A stretch of DNA of 64,000 nucleotides from Clostridium sp. CMCC3677. GTDB lineage: Bacteria > Bacillota > Clostridia > Clostridiales > Clostridiaceae. The notes beneath the pieces are model-generated. The model saw only the letters and a program-made list of their open reading frames with translations. It did no database searches and had not been told where the DNA came from. The stretch spans positions 352,503 to 416,502 of the forward strand of contig NZ_JAMQHS010000002.1 of NCBI RefSeq assembly GCF_023845585.1, given 5' to 3'. A program made the translations under genes and the position numbers. Positions 28,495-36,794 of this stretch are shown piece by piece. Position 1 is the first letter of the stretch; every line of letters begins with the position of its first letter.

Positions 28495-28801
28495 AAAATT
28501 CCTCCTAAGATATATAACTTAATATAAAGTATACTATCTTTTATTAATTCATTATAAATAAATAAAAAAGACTTTATAAATCTTTTCATTCTTTTAACAA
28601 ATACTATACTTTTATTATTCACTTTTATTAATAGAATTATAATGCAAATTAGCTATTTAAATTACACTTATTTAAGAATTAAAATTTTCTTTATAGAACT
28701 ACTAAATTTATAAGTTTTAATTAATTAAAAATGTATTATGTAAATACAAATAAATGTAAATAATTAAGTTTAGAATACATTTTTCATAATATATGTTTGA
28801 G

Positions 28802-28846
28802 TCAAGTAAGCTCTTACTTGAAAGAACTTACTTAATATGATATAAT
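28802..28846 (+). promoter_or_regulatory. Promoter with overlapping palindromic operator
   Basis: -35 TTGAAA at 28818-28823, a 17-base spacer and -10 TATAAT at 28841-28846 make a near-consensus sigma-A promoter. A near-perfect palindrome TCAAGTAAG-CT-CTTACTTGA (28802-28821) overlaps the -35. A repressor of the MarR/TetR/PadR type probably binds here; a related half-site (ACTTACTT) follows at 28826-28833. Confidence 0.7.
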
Positions 28847-28852
28847 TCATAG

Positions 28853-28928
28853 GTCTAGTATATTGAATTATATACCCCACTTTTTACTGTTTCTTGGTAC
28901 CAAAACAGTATTAAGTGGGGTTTTTTAT
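28853..28928 (+). promoter_or_regulatory. Transcription attenuator in MATE leader
   Basis: The leader starting near 28853 has a small stem (GTATAT/ATATAC) and then a strong intrinsic terminator. CCCCACTT at 28875-28882 pairs with AAGTGGGG at 28913-28920, with an inner TACTGTTT/AAACAGTA stem, and TTTTTT follows at 28921-28926. It sits wholly between the promoter and the MATE ribosome site (AAGAAAGGA at about 28932), so read-through must be controlled. No known riboswitch or T-box sequence is recognised. Confidence 0.7.
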
Positions 28929-28948
28929 TTAAGAAAGGACTGAAAACA

Positions 28949-30310
28949 ATGGAAACAATAACTAAAAATAAAATGGGAATAAAACCTGTATTTCCGCTAT
29001 TGATGTCAATGTCTTTTCCACCTATGATTTCAATGTTTGTACAAGCTCTCTATAATATTGTTGATAGTATGTTTGTTGCTAGAATAAGCGAAGATGCATT
29101 AACTGCTGTTTCTCTTGCTTTTCCACTCCAAAATTTTATTATAGCAGTTGCTGTTGGTACAGGTGTGGGTATAAATTCTTATATATCTCGTAAATTAGGG
29201 GAAGAAAGTTTTGATGATGCAAATAATGCAGTAACTCATGGATTAATTCTTGCATTCATAAGTTGGATAGGATTTATTCTTTTAAGTATTCTTGCAATAA
29301 AACCTTTTTTTAATTTATTTACAAATTCAGAAAATATATTTAACTTAGGCTGCAGTTATTCATATATAGTTATTATTTTTTCTTTTGGTTCATTAATACA
29401 TATCGCAATAGAAAAAGTATTACAATCTACTGGAGAAATGCTTTATCCAATGATGCTACAAATATTTGGTGCTGCTATGAATATAATACTTGATCCAATT
29501 ATGATATTTGGATTATTTGGATTTCCTGCATTAGGAATTAAAGGAGCTGCTATAGCTACTGTAATTTCACAAATTAGTGCTATGTCCTTAGCTGTTATCA
29601 TTTTGGTATTAAAAAAACATCACGTTAAAGTCAAGACTAACAATTTTAAATTTAGTTTCCCTCTTGTTAAGGAAATATATACAGTAGGATTTCCTTCAAT
29701 ATTAATGTTATCATTAGATTCTATTTTAGTTATGGGATTAAATGCTATACTAGTTAACTTTTCTAATTTGGCAGTATCATTATTCGGTATTTATTTTAAA
29801 TTACAAACCTTTGTATTTATGCCGATAAAAGGGTTAACTCAAGGTGCAATGCCTATAATGGGATATAATTATGGAGCTAATAACAGACAACGTTTAATTA
29901 TTACTTTAAAATCAAGCTTAATTGTGTCTATAATTATTATGATGCTTGGTAATATACTATTTGCTGTATTTCCTGATAAATTACTTATGTTATTTAATGC
30001 ATCTGAGGAAATGCTTTCTCTTGGAACTGTTGCATTACGTGTAATAAGCATTAGTTATATTGCAGCATCATTTAATTTTATATTTCCTACATTATTTCAA
30101 TCTATTGGAAATGGACTTTATAGCTCAGTTATATCATTAATGCGTCAACTTATAATTATATTGCCTATTTCATATATATTATCAAAATCAATGGGACTTA
30201 TGGGAGTATGGATTTCATTCCCTATTGCAGAGATAATATCTGCTATAATTTCAGTTTTATTATTTGTTCGTATATATAAAAGGGAACCCATATTTAAAAA
30301 ATCAAACTAG
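28949..30310 (+). CDS. MATE family efflux transporter
   Basis: A 453-residue sodium or proton-coupled multidrug exporter with twelve hydrophobic segments. The family motifs in both halves are present: SMSFPPMISMFVQALYNIVD near the start, NIILDPIMIFGLFGFPALGI in the middle and GLTQGAMPIMGYNYGANN in the second half. Transcription is from the promoter at 28818-28846 through an attenuator, which suggests inducibility by a drug or metabolite. It is transcribed opposite to its neighbours. Confidence 0.94.
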   Translation: METITKNKMGIKPVFPLLMSMSFPPMISMFVQALYNIVDSMFVARISEDALTAVSLAFPLQNFIIAVAVGTGVGINSYISRKLGEESFDDANNAVTHGLILAFISWIGFILLSILAIKPFFNLFTNSENIFNLGCSYSYIVIIFSFGSLIHIAIEKVLQSTGEMLYPMMLQIFGAAMNIILDPIMIFGLFGFPALGIKGAAIATVISQISAMSLAVIILVLKKHHVKVKTNNFKFSFPLVKEIYTVGFPSILMLSLDSILVMGLNAILVNFSNLAVSLFGIYFKLQTFVFMPIKGLTQGAMPIMGYNYGANNRQRLIITLKSSLIVSIIIMMLGNILFAVFPDKLLMLFNASEEMLSLGTVALRVISISYIAASFNFIFPTLFQSIGNGLYSSVISLMRQLIIILPISYILSKSMGLMGVWISFPIAEIISAIISVLLFVRIYKREPIFKKSN

Positions 30311-30320
30311 TACATTTATA

Positions 30321-30554
30321 AAATAAAAGGCTATGTTTTAAGTGAATGTTGATATTTTAGTATAAGGGCGAACTGGCGTTGGAATTTGCTTTTTAGAACT
30401 CTTAAGTGAGAATCTAAAAGTAAGTGTCCAAATTTTACATTTGGAAACATGAACTTACTCAGCGAATCTAAATGAGTCGAGTTTCATTTTTAACTTCTGT
30501 CCATGAGCTTTATACTACAATATCAACACTGTTTTAAAACATAGCCAAATAAAA
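30321..30554. mobile_element. MITE with 8-bp target site duplications
   Basis: The 218-bp element itself spans 30329-30546. Its ends are GGCTATGTTTTAA and the inverted TTAAAACATAGCC, extended by GTTGATATT/AATATCAAC and TAGTATAA/TTATACTA. The flanks carry AAATAAAA on both sides (30321-30328 and 30547-30554), an 8-bp duplication. No coding frame is present. Ends and duplication length fit a non-autonomous relative of ISL3- or IS1595-type elements, which I cannot tell apart by eye. The interior (30396-30490) resembles the repeat found inside the RHS fragments. Confidence 0.8.
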
Positions 30555-30597
30555 AGGTATATATAGTAATTTTTATTTATTATACACACCTTTTTAT
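30549..30597 (-). terminator. Terminator after Nudix gene
   Basis: AAAAAGGT/ACCTTTTT outer arms with an AT-rich interior and T runs on both strands. It partly overlaps the MITE target duplication. Confidence 0.65.
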
Positions 30598-30619
30598 TGC
30601 TTAATATTCTATTTTTATT

Positions 30620-31126
30620 TTATACCATTAGCATTTCTTGTATTTTGTTTAAAATATCATATATTTCTGGATATTTAAAGGCTTTACCAGTGTTTATCAT
30701 TTCTTTAAATTTATTAATAGATACCCATTTAATCTCGCTAACCTCTTCTTTTTGTAAAACTGCTCTTGATATATCATAATCTTGTTTTACTGCAAACACA
30801 TCCCATATAGTATTTCCATGTGTTAAATTAGAAATTAGTATTAAATCTTCATTTGACATCTTTAAATCAATTTCTTCTTTTGCTTCCCTAATACATCCAC
30901 TCTTTGTATCTTCTCCACTTTTTATGTATCCAGTTGTCATTCCCCAAATATTCGGTAATACTTTTCTACAAGATGCTCTTTTTTGAATTAATATTTCATT
31001 TTTACTATTTACTACCCATAATTCAATTGCAAAATTAAATTCATCCTTTTGCAAAGTTTCACCTCTTCTTTTTACTACTCCAATTTTTTTACCATTCTTA
31101 TTATATATATCTAATAGCTCGTCCAT
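30620..31126 (-). CDS. Nudix hydrolase (IPP isomerase/YfcD-like)
   Basis: 168 residues. LLDIYNKNGKKIGVVKRRGE at the N-terminus and FNFAIELWVVNSKNEILIQK are typical of the YfcD/Idi-like Nudix group. The Nudix box reads GYIKSGEDTKSGCIREAKEEIDL, with the catalytic REAKEE intact. The substrate could be a nucleoside diphosphate derivative; it cannot be predicted. Two adjacent ATGs exist; the second (31126) has better spacing from GGAGG. It is monocistronic. Confidence 0.88.
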   Translation of the reverse strand: MDELLDIYNKNGKKIGVVKRRGETLQKDEFNFAIELWVVNSKNEILIQKRASCRKVLPNIWGMTTGYIKSGEDTKSGCIREAKEEIDLKMSNEDLILISNLTHGNTIWDVFAVKQDYDISRAVLQKEEVSEIKWVSINKFKEMINTGKAFKYPEIYDILNKIQEMLMV

Positions 31127-31241
31127 CATAAGTCCTCCATTTGTTATATTAATGTTTTATTTAATACATTATAAATTTCTAATAATCATATACATATAAT
31201 TTTATCCATTCTTAATATAAATTATATCATTTAACTATTAT

Positions 31242-31275
31242 AAAAAAAGAAGTTCCAAATAATTAAATTTGAAAC
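31242..31275 (-). terminator. Terminator after subtilase pair
   Basis: GTTTCAAAT/ATTTGGAAC stem followed on the minus strand by TTCTTTTTTT, about 35 bases after the stop of the 573-residue subtilase. Confidence 0.75.
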
Positions 31276-31310
31276 CCACCTTAATATTAAGTTATTATTT
31301 TATACATCAA

Positions 31311-33032
31311 TTAAGTCATATTAGAAAAAATTCCAAGTACATCTAATATTCCGTATCCCCACTGAGGATTAGGATATGAATCTCCAGGTCTTTTTTTAGT
31401 TCCTCTTGTTAAATAAGTTTTTATTGTTTGAGAATACATATAAGGATCATTTCCTTCAACAATTCCCCATTGAAATAATATAGCACAAGTTCCAGCAACA
31501 ACAGCAGCGGAAACACTAGTTCCATTTACTGTTGTAATTGAATTATTAGGAGCTACAGTTACCGCATTTACTCCACCTGCCGCAATATCAACCCTATCAA
31601 TATAATCATCTAAAAATGACATTCCTGAATAATTTACTATATTATTATTGTTTTGATTATATGCAGCTACTGTGATTATAGCTGTTGATCCACCTGGATT
31701 AGTAAATGTACCAAAAGGGTCCGATGGGCTTAATGAAGTGTCCCCTATTGATAATCCATATTGAGGTATCCATATGTTATAGGTTCCATCTAATACTAAA
31801 TTAGCTATTAATTTTATTTGCCATATTCCGGGTTGTAAATTATAAAATTGTATACGAATCAACTCGTCTCCTGTATTTTCTTCTGGAATATAAAATTCAA
31901 TTTTTATTGATGTCTTTTCAAAAACAAAATTGTACTCTTCAGTAAGGTTAATTATAGCAGGTACTATTCCAGTATTTTCTCCTGAAGGTGATACTATATC
32001 TACTGTCATTATATTAGGTGGGTCAATCCAAATTTCTGCCCACAAATATTTTTGATCTGGCGATACATTTAATTCTATGGTTCTTGTTTCACCTTCTTTA
32101 GCAATCACACCTGAAGCATGCCCCGCCCTAGATCTTTCATTTCCTGCACCTGTTACTACAACTATGCCTCTACTATTAGAAATTGATTCTATATATTCCT
32201 GTAAAATACCATTTCCTCTATGATTTCCAGAGTTACTTCCAAGTGGAAGATATATAACCATGGGTTCAGTTTTTCTTAAAGCATATTCATATAAGAATTC
32301 TAAAGCAGAAAATATTGCAGTAATATTAAAAATAGGAACTTGTGCATTAAATTGAGCTTTATTTGAATAGTCTTCTATTAATTTTACAACTACAAATTTG
32401 CAATCAGGTGCAACTCCTTTAAGTTCAGGATTTTTACCTGTGGCACCAATTATTCCACTCATACTAGTTCCATGTCCAACTTCATCAATGCTAGGTACAA
32501 TGTCATATGGTGATTTCCCTTGCCTATAAGCATTTATCGCTTCATTTATCTTATCTTTTATATATAAGGCTCCATATGGTATAAATTCAATTTCATCATC
32601 TTTATCTGATGTTATTGTTTGATCCCATATACATTCTATTCTAGTATCACCTTGTAAAGTCATAAACTCACTGCTTAAATAATCAATTCCAGTATCAATA
32701 ATTCCAACAACTACTTCTTTGCCAGTTAATTGAAGAGGTAAATCTATCTGTAAACTCCTTACTTGTGAAGCTTCTATAGGTGTAATTTCTTGAAGTGTAT
32801 AAGTTTCTGTCCCTTTAACATATACAATATTAGAAAATAAAGGATCATTTACATTAATTTTCTTTTCTTTTGGAGTCGAAATTATAGCATATTTATCATT
32901 AACTGTTGCTATGTAATATCCTTCCTTCTGCAATGCTTCATCATTGATTTTACCTTGATATTGTACAATGTAGTGATTATAATCTGTATTGTTAAAAAGA
33001 TTTCTAGGCATATTAGATTCATATCTTAGCAT
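31311..33032 (-). CDS. Subtilisin-like S8 protease, Csp germination-protease type
   Basis: 573 residues. The catalytic triad is complete: Asp113 in GIIDTGIDYL, His187 in GHGTSMSGIIG and Ser506 in NGTSVSAAVVAG. The 80-residue N-terminal prodomain-like part lacks a signal peptide, and an inserted beta-rich 'jelly-roll' region (about 320-430) lies between His and Ser, as in the Csp proteases of Clostridium that cut the cortex-lytic pre-enzyme SleC in spores. Clostridium genomes also hold Csp-like proteases of unknown role, so the exact job is uncertain. Its start overlaps the end of the upstream paralogue by 14 bases. Confidence 0.85.
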   Translation of the reverse strand: MLRYESNMPRNLFNNTDYNHYIVQYQGKINDEALQKEGYYIATVNDKYAIISTPKEKKINVNDPLFSNIVYVKGTETYTLQEITPIEASQVRSLQIDLPLQLTGKEVVVGIIDTGIDYLSSEFMTLQGDTRIECIWDQTITSDKDDEIEFIPYGALYIKDKINEAINAYRQGKSPYDIVPSIDEVGHGTSMSGIIGATGKNPELKGVAPDCKFVVVKLIEDYSNKAQFNAQVPIFNITAIFSALEFLYEYALRKTEPMVIYLPLGSNSGNHRGNGILQEYIESISNSRGIVVVTGAGNERSRAGHASGVIAKEGETRTIELNVSPDQKYLWAEIWIDPPNIMTVDIVSPSGENTGIVPAIINLTEEYNFVFEKTSIKIEFYIPEENTGDELIRIQFYNLQPGIWQIKLIANLVLDGTYNIWIPQYGLSIGDTSLSPSDPFGTFTNPGGSTAIITVAAYNQNNNNIVNYSGMSFLDDYIDRVDIAAGGVNAVTVAPNNSITTVNGTSVSAAVVAGTCAILFQWGIVEGNDPYMYSQTIKTYLTRGTKKRPGDSYPNPQWGYGILDVLGIFSNMT

Positions 33033-34845
33033 TTCGTATCATCTCCTTTGGAATCCTTATGAATAGTTTATCAACTTGGTATTTAATAAAGTTGTCATTT
33101 CTAAAATTCATATTCTCCCTAGTTTTTATATATTTTCTACTTATAACATTAAATGTCCCCAATATATCAAAACTTCCATATCCAATTTCTCTATTTGGAT
33201 ATATATATTCTGGTTTTCTATAAGCACCATATATTAAATAACTCCTGATTTTAGTGGAATACATAGTAGTATCATTTTCATCAACTATTCCCCATTGCAA
33301 TAAAAGTGCACATCCTCCTGCAATTACAGCTGTTGCAGCTGAACTACCCGATACAACAGTAGTTTCTCCTAGAGCTTTTGTTGTTAAAATATTTATTCCT
33401 ACTGTAGCAATATCTGGATTAATTAAATTATTAGTATTGAATCCTTTTCCTGACGTTGCAACTAATGACTCATTAACTAATCCATGGTATGCAACTGTAA
33501 CCACTTTTCTAGCAGTTGCTGGAATTGTTAATGTACTAAATGGATCGGGTTCTAAAAACTTTGTATTTTCTGGTAATGTTGCTTCAGGCTGAAGCCATGC
33601 ATTATATACACCATCACTTATATAGTCTCCTCTTAAAATAAATTTCCATATACCAGGATTTATATTATTAAAAATCAATTCAATAACTTCATGCCCTGAA
33701 AAATGTTCAGGCATATAGTAGTTAAGCTTTAATTTAGCTTTTGAAAAAACAAAATTAATTTCTTCTCTTTTATTTCTTTTGGCTTGAATAAAACTGCTCT
33801 CTTCTCCTGTAGGTGAAATTACATTTAGTGACATTTTATTAGGTCTTTTTACCCATATATTAAAAGAAAAATTTTTCATTTGCCTAGGTATATTTAATTC
33901 CATACTATCTGTTTCACCTACATTTTTAATAAGGCCTGATGCATGCCCTCCTGCTGCCCCTTCATTTCCAACTCCTGCAACTAACGCTATCCCTCTTATG
34001 CTAGCTATAGAAGTTAAATATCTTGAAATTAAATTATTACCATCATGACTTCCTTCGGTTGTACCAACCCCTAAATATATAACCATTGGCTTATTTATTT
34101 TTATTGAAAAATTCTTTAAATATTCTATGCCTGCTAATATTTCAGCCGAATTATATACCGGTGTATATTTAACATTATTTTCTTTTAAGCTTTTTTGATA
34201 ATTTAAAGATTCAAGGAGTTTTACAACTACAAATTCACTATCATTTGCAACTCCCTGAAAGTTACCATTATACCCCCTAGCTCCAATTATCCCAGCCATT
34301 TCTGTTCCATGACCTATATCATCTTTTGATGGAACAATAGCATATGGATCCTCTTTATTTTTATAGGCATTTATTGCTTTATTTATTTCTTCATTAGAAT
34401 AAATGTTACCAAGATACACAGATTCAGCTTTAACATTTTCTATACTTTGATCCCATATTTCAACTATTCTCGATGTTTCATCTTCCCTAATAAATTCATT
34501 ATTTAAATAATCAATTCCTGTATCTACAATGCCTATTAATACACCTTTTCCTGTTAAATTTAAATATGGATTTTTCTTTATTGTTAATATTTGATCAATT
34601 GAGCTTGGTGAAATATCTTGCAATACAGACATACTTCTAAAATCAATAAATTTAATTGAAGGGACATCAATTAATATTTGATCTAAATATTCATATGGTG
34701 TTGATATAACACCTATAGTATTAGTTAATGCATCCCCACAAGCATATGGTATTTTATCTATTTGGCCTTTAAAATCACCCCTATATTCTACTAAAAAATT
34801 AGGCGAATCTCCTGAATAATATCCGGAACATATTCTTGAATTCAT
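33019..34845 (-). CDS. Subtilisin-like S8 protease, Csp type (paralogue)
   Basis: About 608 residues from the ATG at 34845 (GGGAG upstream); a TTG nine bases earlier is the alternative. The triad is Asp (GIVDTGIDYL), His (GHGTEMAGIIG) and Ser (SGSSAATAVIAG), with Ser in GSS rather than GTS. It is colinear with the downstream protease over the full length, including the jelly-roll insert, and has an extra basic C-terminal tail (SRKYIKTRENMNFRNDNF...). The overlap of the two genes suggests coupled translation, as for cspBAC in C. perfringens. Unlike C. difficile CspC and CspA, both proteases keep catalytic residues. Confidence 0.85.
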   Translation of the reverse strand: MNSRICSGYYSGDSPNFLVEYRGDFKGQIDKIPYACGDALTNTIGVISTPYEYLDQILIDVPSIKFIDFRSMSVLQDISPSSIDQILTIKKNPYLNLTGKGVLIGIVDTGIDYLNNEFIREDETSRIVEIWDQSIENVKAESVYLGNIYSNEEINKAINAYKNKEDPYAIVPSKDDIGHGTEMAGIIGARGYNGNFQGVANDSEFVVVKLLESLNYQKSLKENNVKYTPVYNSAEILAGIEYLKNFSIKINKPMVIYLGVGTTEGSHDGNNLISRYLTSIASIRGIALVAGVGNEGAAGGHASGLIKNVGETDSMELNIPRQMKNFSFNIWVKRPNKMSLNVISPTGEESSFIQAKRNKREEINFVFSKAKLKLNYYMPEHFSGHEVIELIFNNINPGIWKFILRGDYISDGVYNAWLQPEATLPENTKFLEPDPFSTLTIPATARKVVTVAYHGLVNESLVATSGKGFNTNNLINPDIATVGINILTTKALGETTVVSGSSAATAVIAGGCALLLQWGIVDENDTTMYSTKIRSYLIYGAYRKPEYIYPNREIGYGSFDILGTFNVISRKYIKTRENMNFRNDNFIKYQVDKLFIRIPKEMIRNAKI

Positions 34846-35015
34846 TTTTACCAATCTCCCACATTGTTTATAATTATTATTATGTGTAAATTATTATAAA
34901 AATTTCTTTTTAAGGATATTTTTATCTTTATATTCTTATAATGTAAAACTTTTGAAAAATTATCCGATAATTAAATTGTATGAATTATTTTATGAAAGGA
35001 GGATTATTTTCCATT

Positions 35016-35852
35016 ATGATTTTAAATATAAATTCAAATAATATAAATATAGTTAGATCTAATAGTTTTAAAAGAATAGGTGAAATTAATAATAACTATA
35101 ACAAAGATTTGAAAAAAAATAATGATGATAAAAAAACATCAAGTCTTAATATACAAAAACAAGATAACAATAAAAATGACTTAATTAAAAACCTTCAAAA
35201 GCAAAAACAGTATTTAAAAGAAAGAAAACAATCTTTAATTGAAACACCTATGGATCCTAAAGAAAAGAAATATAAACTTGAAGAAATAAATGAAAACCTT
35301 CAAGATATAGAAGCTCAAATTCAACAATTAAACATGAACGAAAAAGAAAAAGAAGTTCAAAAAGAGCAAGAAGAGATGTTAAAGAAAAAAGCTAAAGAAG
35401 AAGAGCTAAAAGCTAATGAAGATGAAGTGAGAGATGATATAATAATCTCTGCAAGTTTAAATGAACTTATAAAGTTCAGTCATTCTAATGATAATATTCA
35501 TATGCTTAAAGATAGTAAAAATAGGCAGTTAGTTGAAAAGGGCTATATTAAACATGTTACCGACTTAAATGGATATACCAATCCAAATAATTACAACGAC
35601 AAACGTCTAGCTCAAATCACTAAAAGCATATCATCTTTAGAGCATAGTGTATCTAAAGAAATCAATAAAATTAATAATGCTGCTAAAAGGATACAATATA
35701 AAACTCAAATAGCTACTAAAAAACTTAACTCTAATGATGATAAAATCAACAAAGAAAAACAAGTTGTGAGTGATGATAAAGAACAAGAAAATATCAAAGA
35801 CAACTTAAAACAAAATTTAGATAAAAATCTAAAAACTAAGCAAAATAAATAA
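35016..35852 (+). CDS. Hypothetical coiled-coil protein
   Basis: 278 residues from ATG 35016 (AAAGGAGG upstream; an earlier ATG at 34980 has no ribosome site). It is very hydrophilic and rich in Lys, Glu, Asn and Gln. Residues about 45-130 form a strong coiled coil (YKLEEINENLQDIEAQIQQL, then Glu/Lys-rich). A segment near 150-215 (DDIIISASLNELIKFSHSND and HVTDLNGYTNPNNYNDKRLA) may be a small folded domain. No membrane segment is present. I do not recognise the family. It is divergent from the subtilase pair. Confidence 0.7.
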   Translation: MILNINSNNINIVRSNSFKRIGEINNNYNKDLKKNNDDKKTSSLNIQKQDNNKNDLIKNLQKQKQYLKERKQSLIETPMDPKEKKYKLEEINENLQDIEAQIQQLNMNEKEKEVQKEQEEMLKKKAKEEELKANEDEVRDDIIISASLNELIKFSHSNDNIHMLKDSKNRQLVEKGYIKHVTDLNGYTNPNNYNDKRLAQITKSISSLEHSVSKEINKINNAAKRIQYKTQIATKKLNSNDDKINKEKQVVSDDKEQENIKDNLKQNLDKNLKTKQNK

Positions 35853-35879
35853 CTTCTAAAAACATTTAAAATTCTAACT

Positions 35880-35928
35880 AAAAAATAGTAGATAGCTTTA
35901 TGTAAAATAAGTTATCTACTATTTTAAA
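35880..35928. terminator. Bidirectional terminator
   Basis: AAAATAGTAGATA and TATCTACTATTTT arms around a short loop. It serves the convergent coiled-coil gene and the NAD operon. Confidence 0.8.
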
Positions 35929-35937
35929 TTGTATAAA

Positions 35938-36765
35938 CTATAAATCAAAATCTATTTTATCATAATTTTTATATACTTTACTTATTTCATTCCTAACTTC
36001 AGTTAAAGCAAACCCTAAAAGATTTTCACCTTTCCACGCTGTAGGATCTTCAACATTGGGATTATCTTTACTCATGCCAATTCCCCATATGTTATCATAA
36101 GGACTTGCCTCTACTAAAATTCTATCTTTTGTGTTTAATAAGAATTTCCTTAGCTCTTCATTTTGAGTAAATTTAGTATAATTTCCATTTAAAATTATTG
36201 AATATTTATACTTATTCCAAGTATCTTCATCAAAATTTTTGATTTTTCTTCCTAATGCTTTAATCTCTTTAGGATGTTTACTATTCATTATTTTTTCTTC
36301 TATTTCCTTATCATTAAAAAGCTTTGCTTTATATGACATCATATATTGCTCCATACAAAAATATTTAATATGTCCTATATTAAAATCACTTTCATACCAT
36401 TGACTAAAACATGATGTTGAAATCTCACCATTCTTAGAAGGTTGGTGTCCCCAAAAGAAAGTATATTTAATTTTATTTCTTTTACTAAAATCTTCTATTA
36501 ATTGCTTCCTTGAATATTCTGGCTTTCCGTTCTTGGTCCAAAATTTAATATTTTTAAACGAAGTAGAAATTTCCCACATTTTAGGCTTTTCAAACAACTC
36601 ATTGTATTTATTTTTCTTTTCTTCACTTAGCTTCGAAAACCATCTATAAAATTTTTCACTATATGATTCACCATCCCCCATTCTCCAACCAATACTTCCA
36701 TTTGGTATATTAGGATACTTAATCCACAACGGAGCCATTAACTTATTCATATCATAATTACTCAC
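35938..36765 (-). CDS. NADAR family protein (ADP-ribose glycohydrolase-like)
   Basis: 275 residues. NADAR (DUF1768/YbiA-like) marks are FFWGHQPSKNGEISTSCFSQ, then CMEQYMMSYKAKLFND, LGRKIKNFD, ILNGNYTKFTQN and LVEASPYDNIWGIG. Family members are N-glycosidases, some of which remove ADP-ribose from guanine in DNA and counter DarT2-type or other ADP-ribosyltransferases. The preferred start is the GTG at 36765, because AGAAGAG lies 8 bases upstream. The gene is 29 bases after the NAMPT-like gene, so it is in the same operon; NAD-linked salvage and ADP-ribose removal are thereby encoded together. Confidence 0.88.
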   Translation of the reverse strand: MSNYDMNKLMAPLWIKYPNIPNGSIGWRMGDGESYSEKFYRWFSKLSEEKKNKYNELFEKPKMWEISTSFKNIKFWTKNGKPEYSRKQLIEDFSKRNKIKYTFFWGHQPSKNGEISTSCFSQWYESDFNIGHIKYFCMEQYMMSYKAKLFNDKEIEEKIMNSKHPKEIKALGRKIKNFDEDTWNKYKYSIILNGNYTKFTQNEELRKFLLNTKDRILVEASPYDNIWGIGMSKDNPNVEDPTAWKGENLLGFALTEVRNEISKVYKNYDKIDFDL

Positions 36766-36794
36766 AATTTTCACTCTTCTTTCTTTAATATAAC

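Noticed and set aside
28853..28928. preQ1, purine, guanidine or T-box leader
   Set aside because: Conserved motifs of these classes (for example the T-box sequence or paired ACGR loops) are not present. I keep it as an unclassified attenuator.
30329..30546. 6S RNA or other long structured RNA
   Set aside because: Long terminal stems suggested it, but the exact 8-bp flanking duplication and terminal inverted repeats fit a MITE better.
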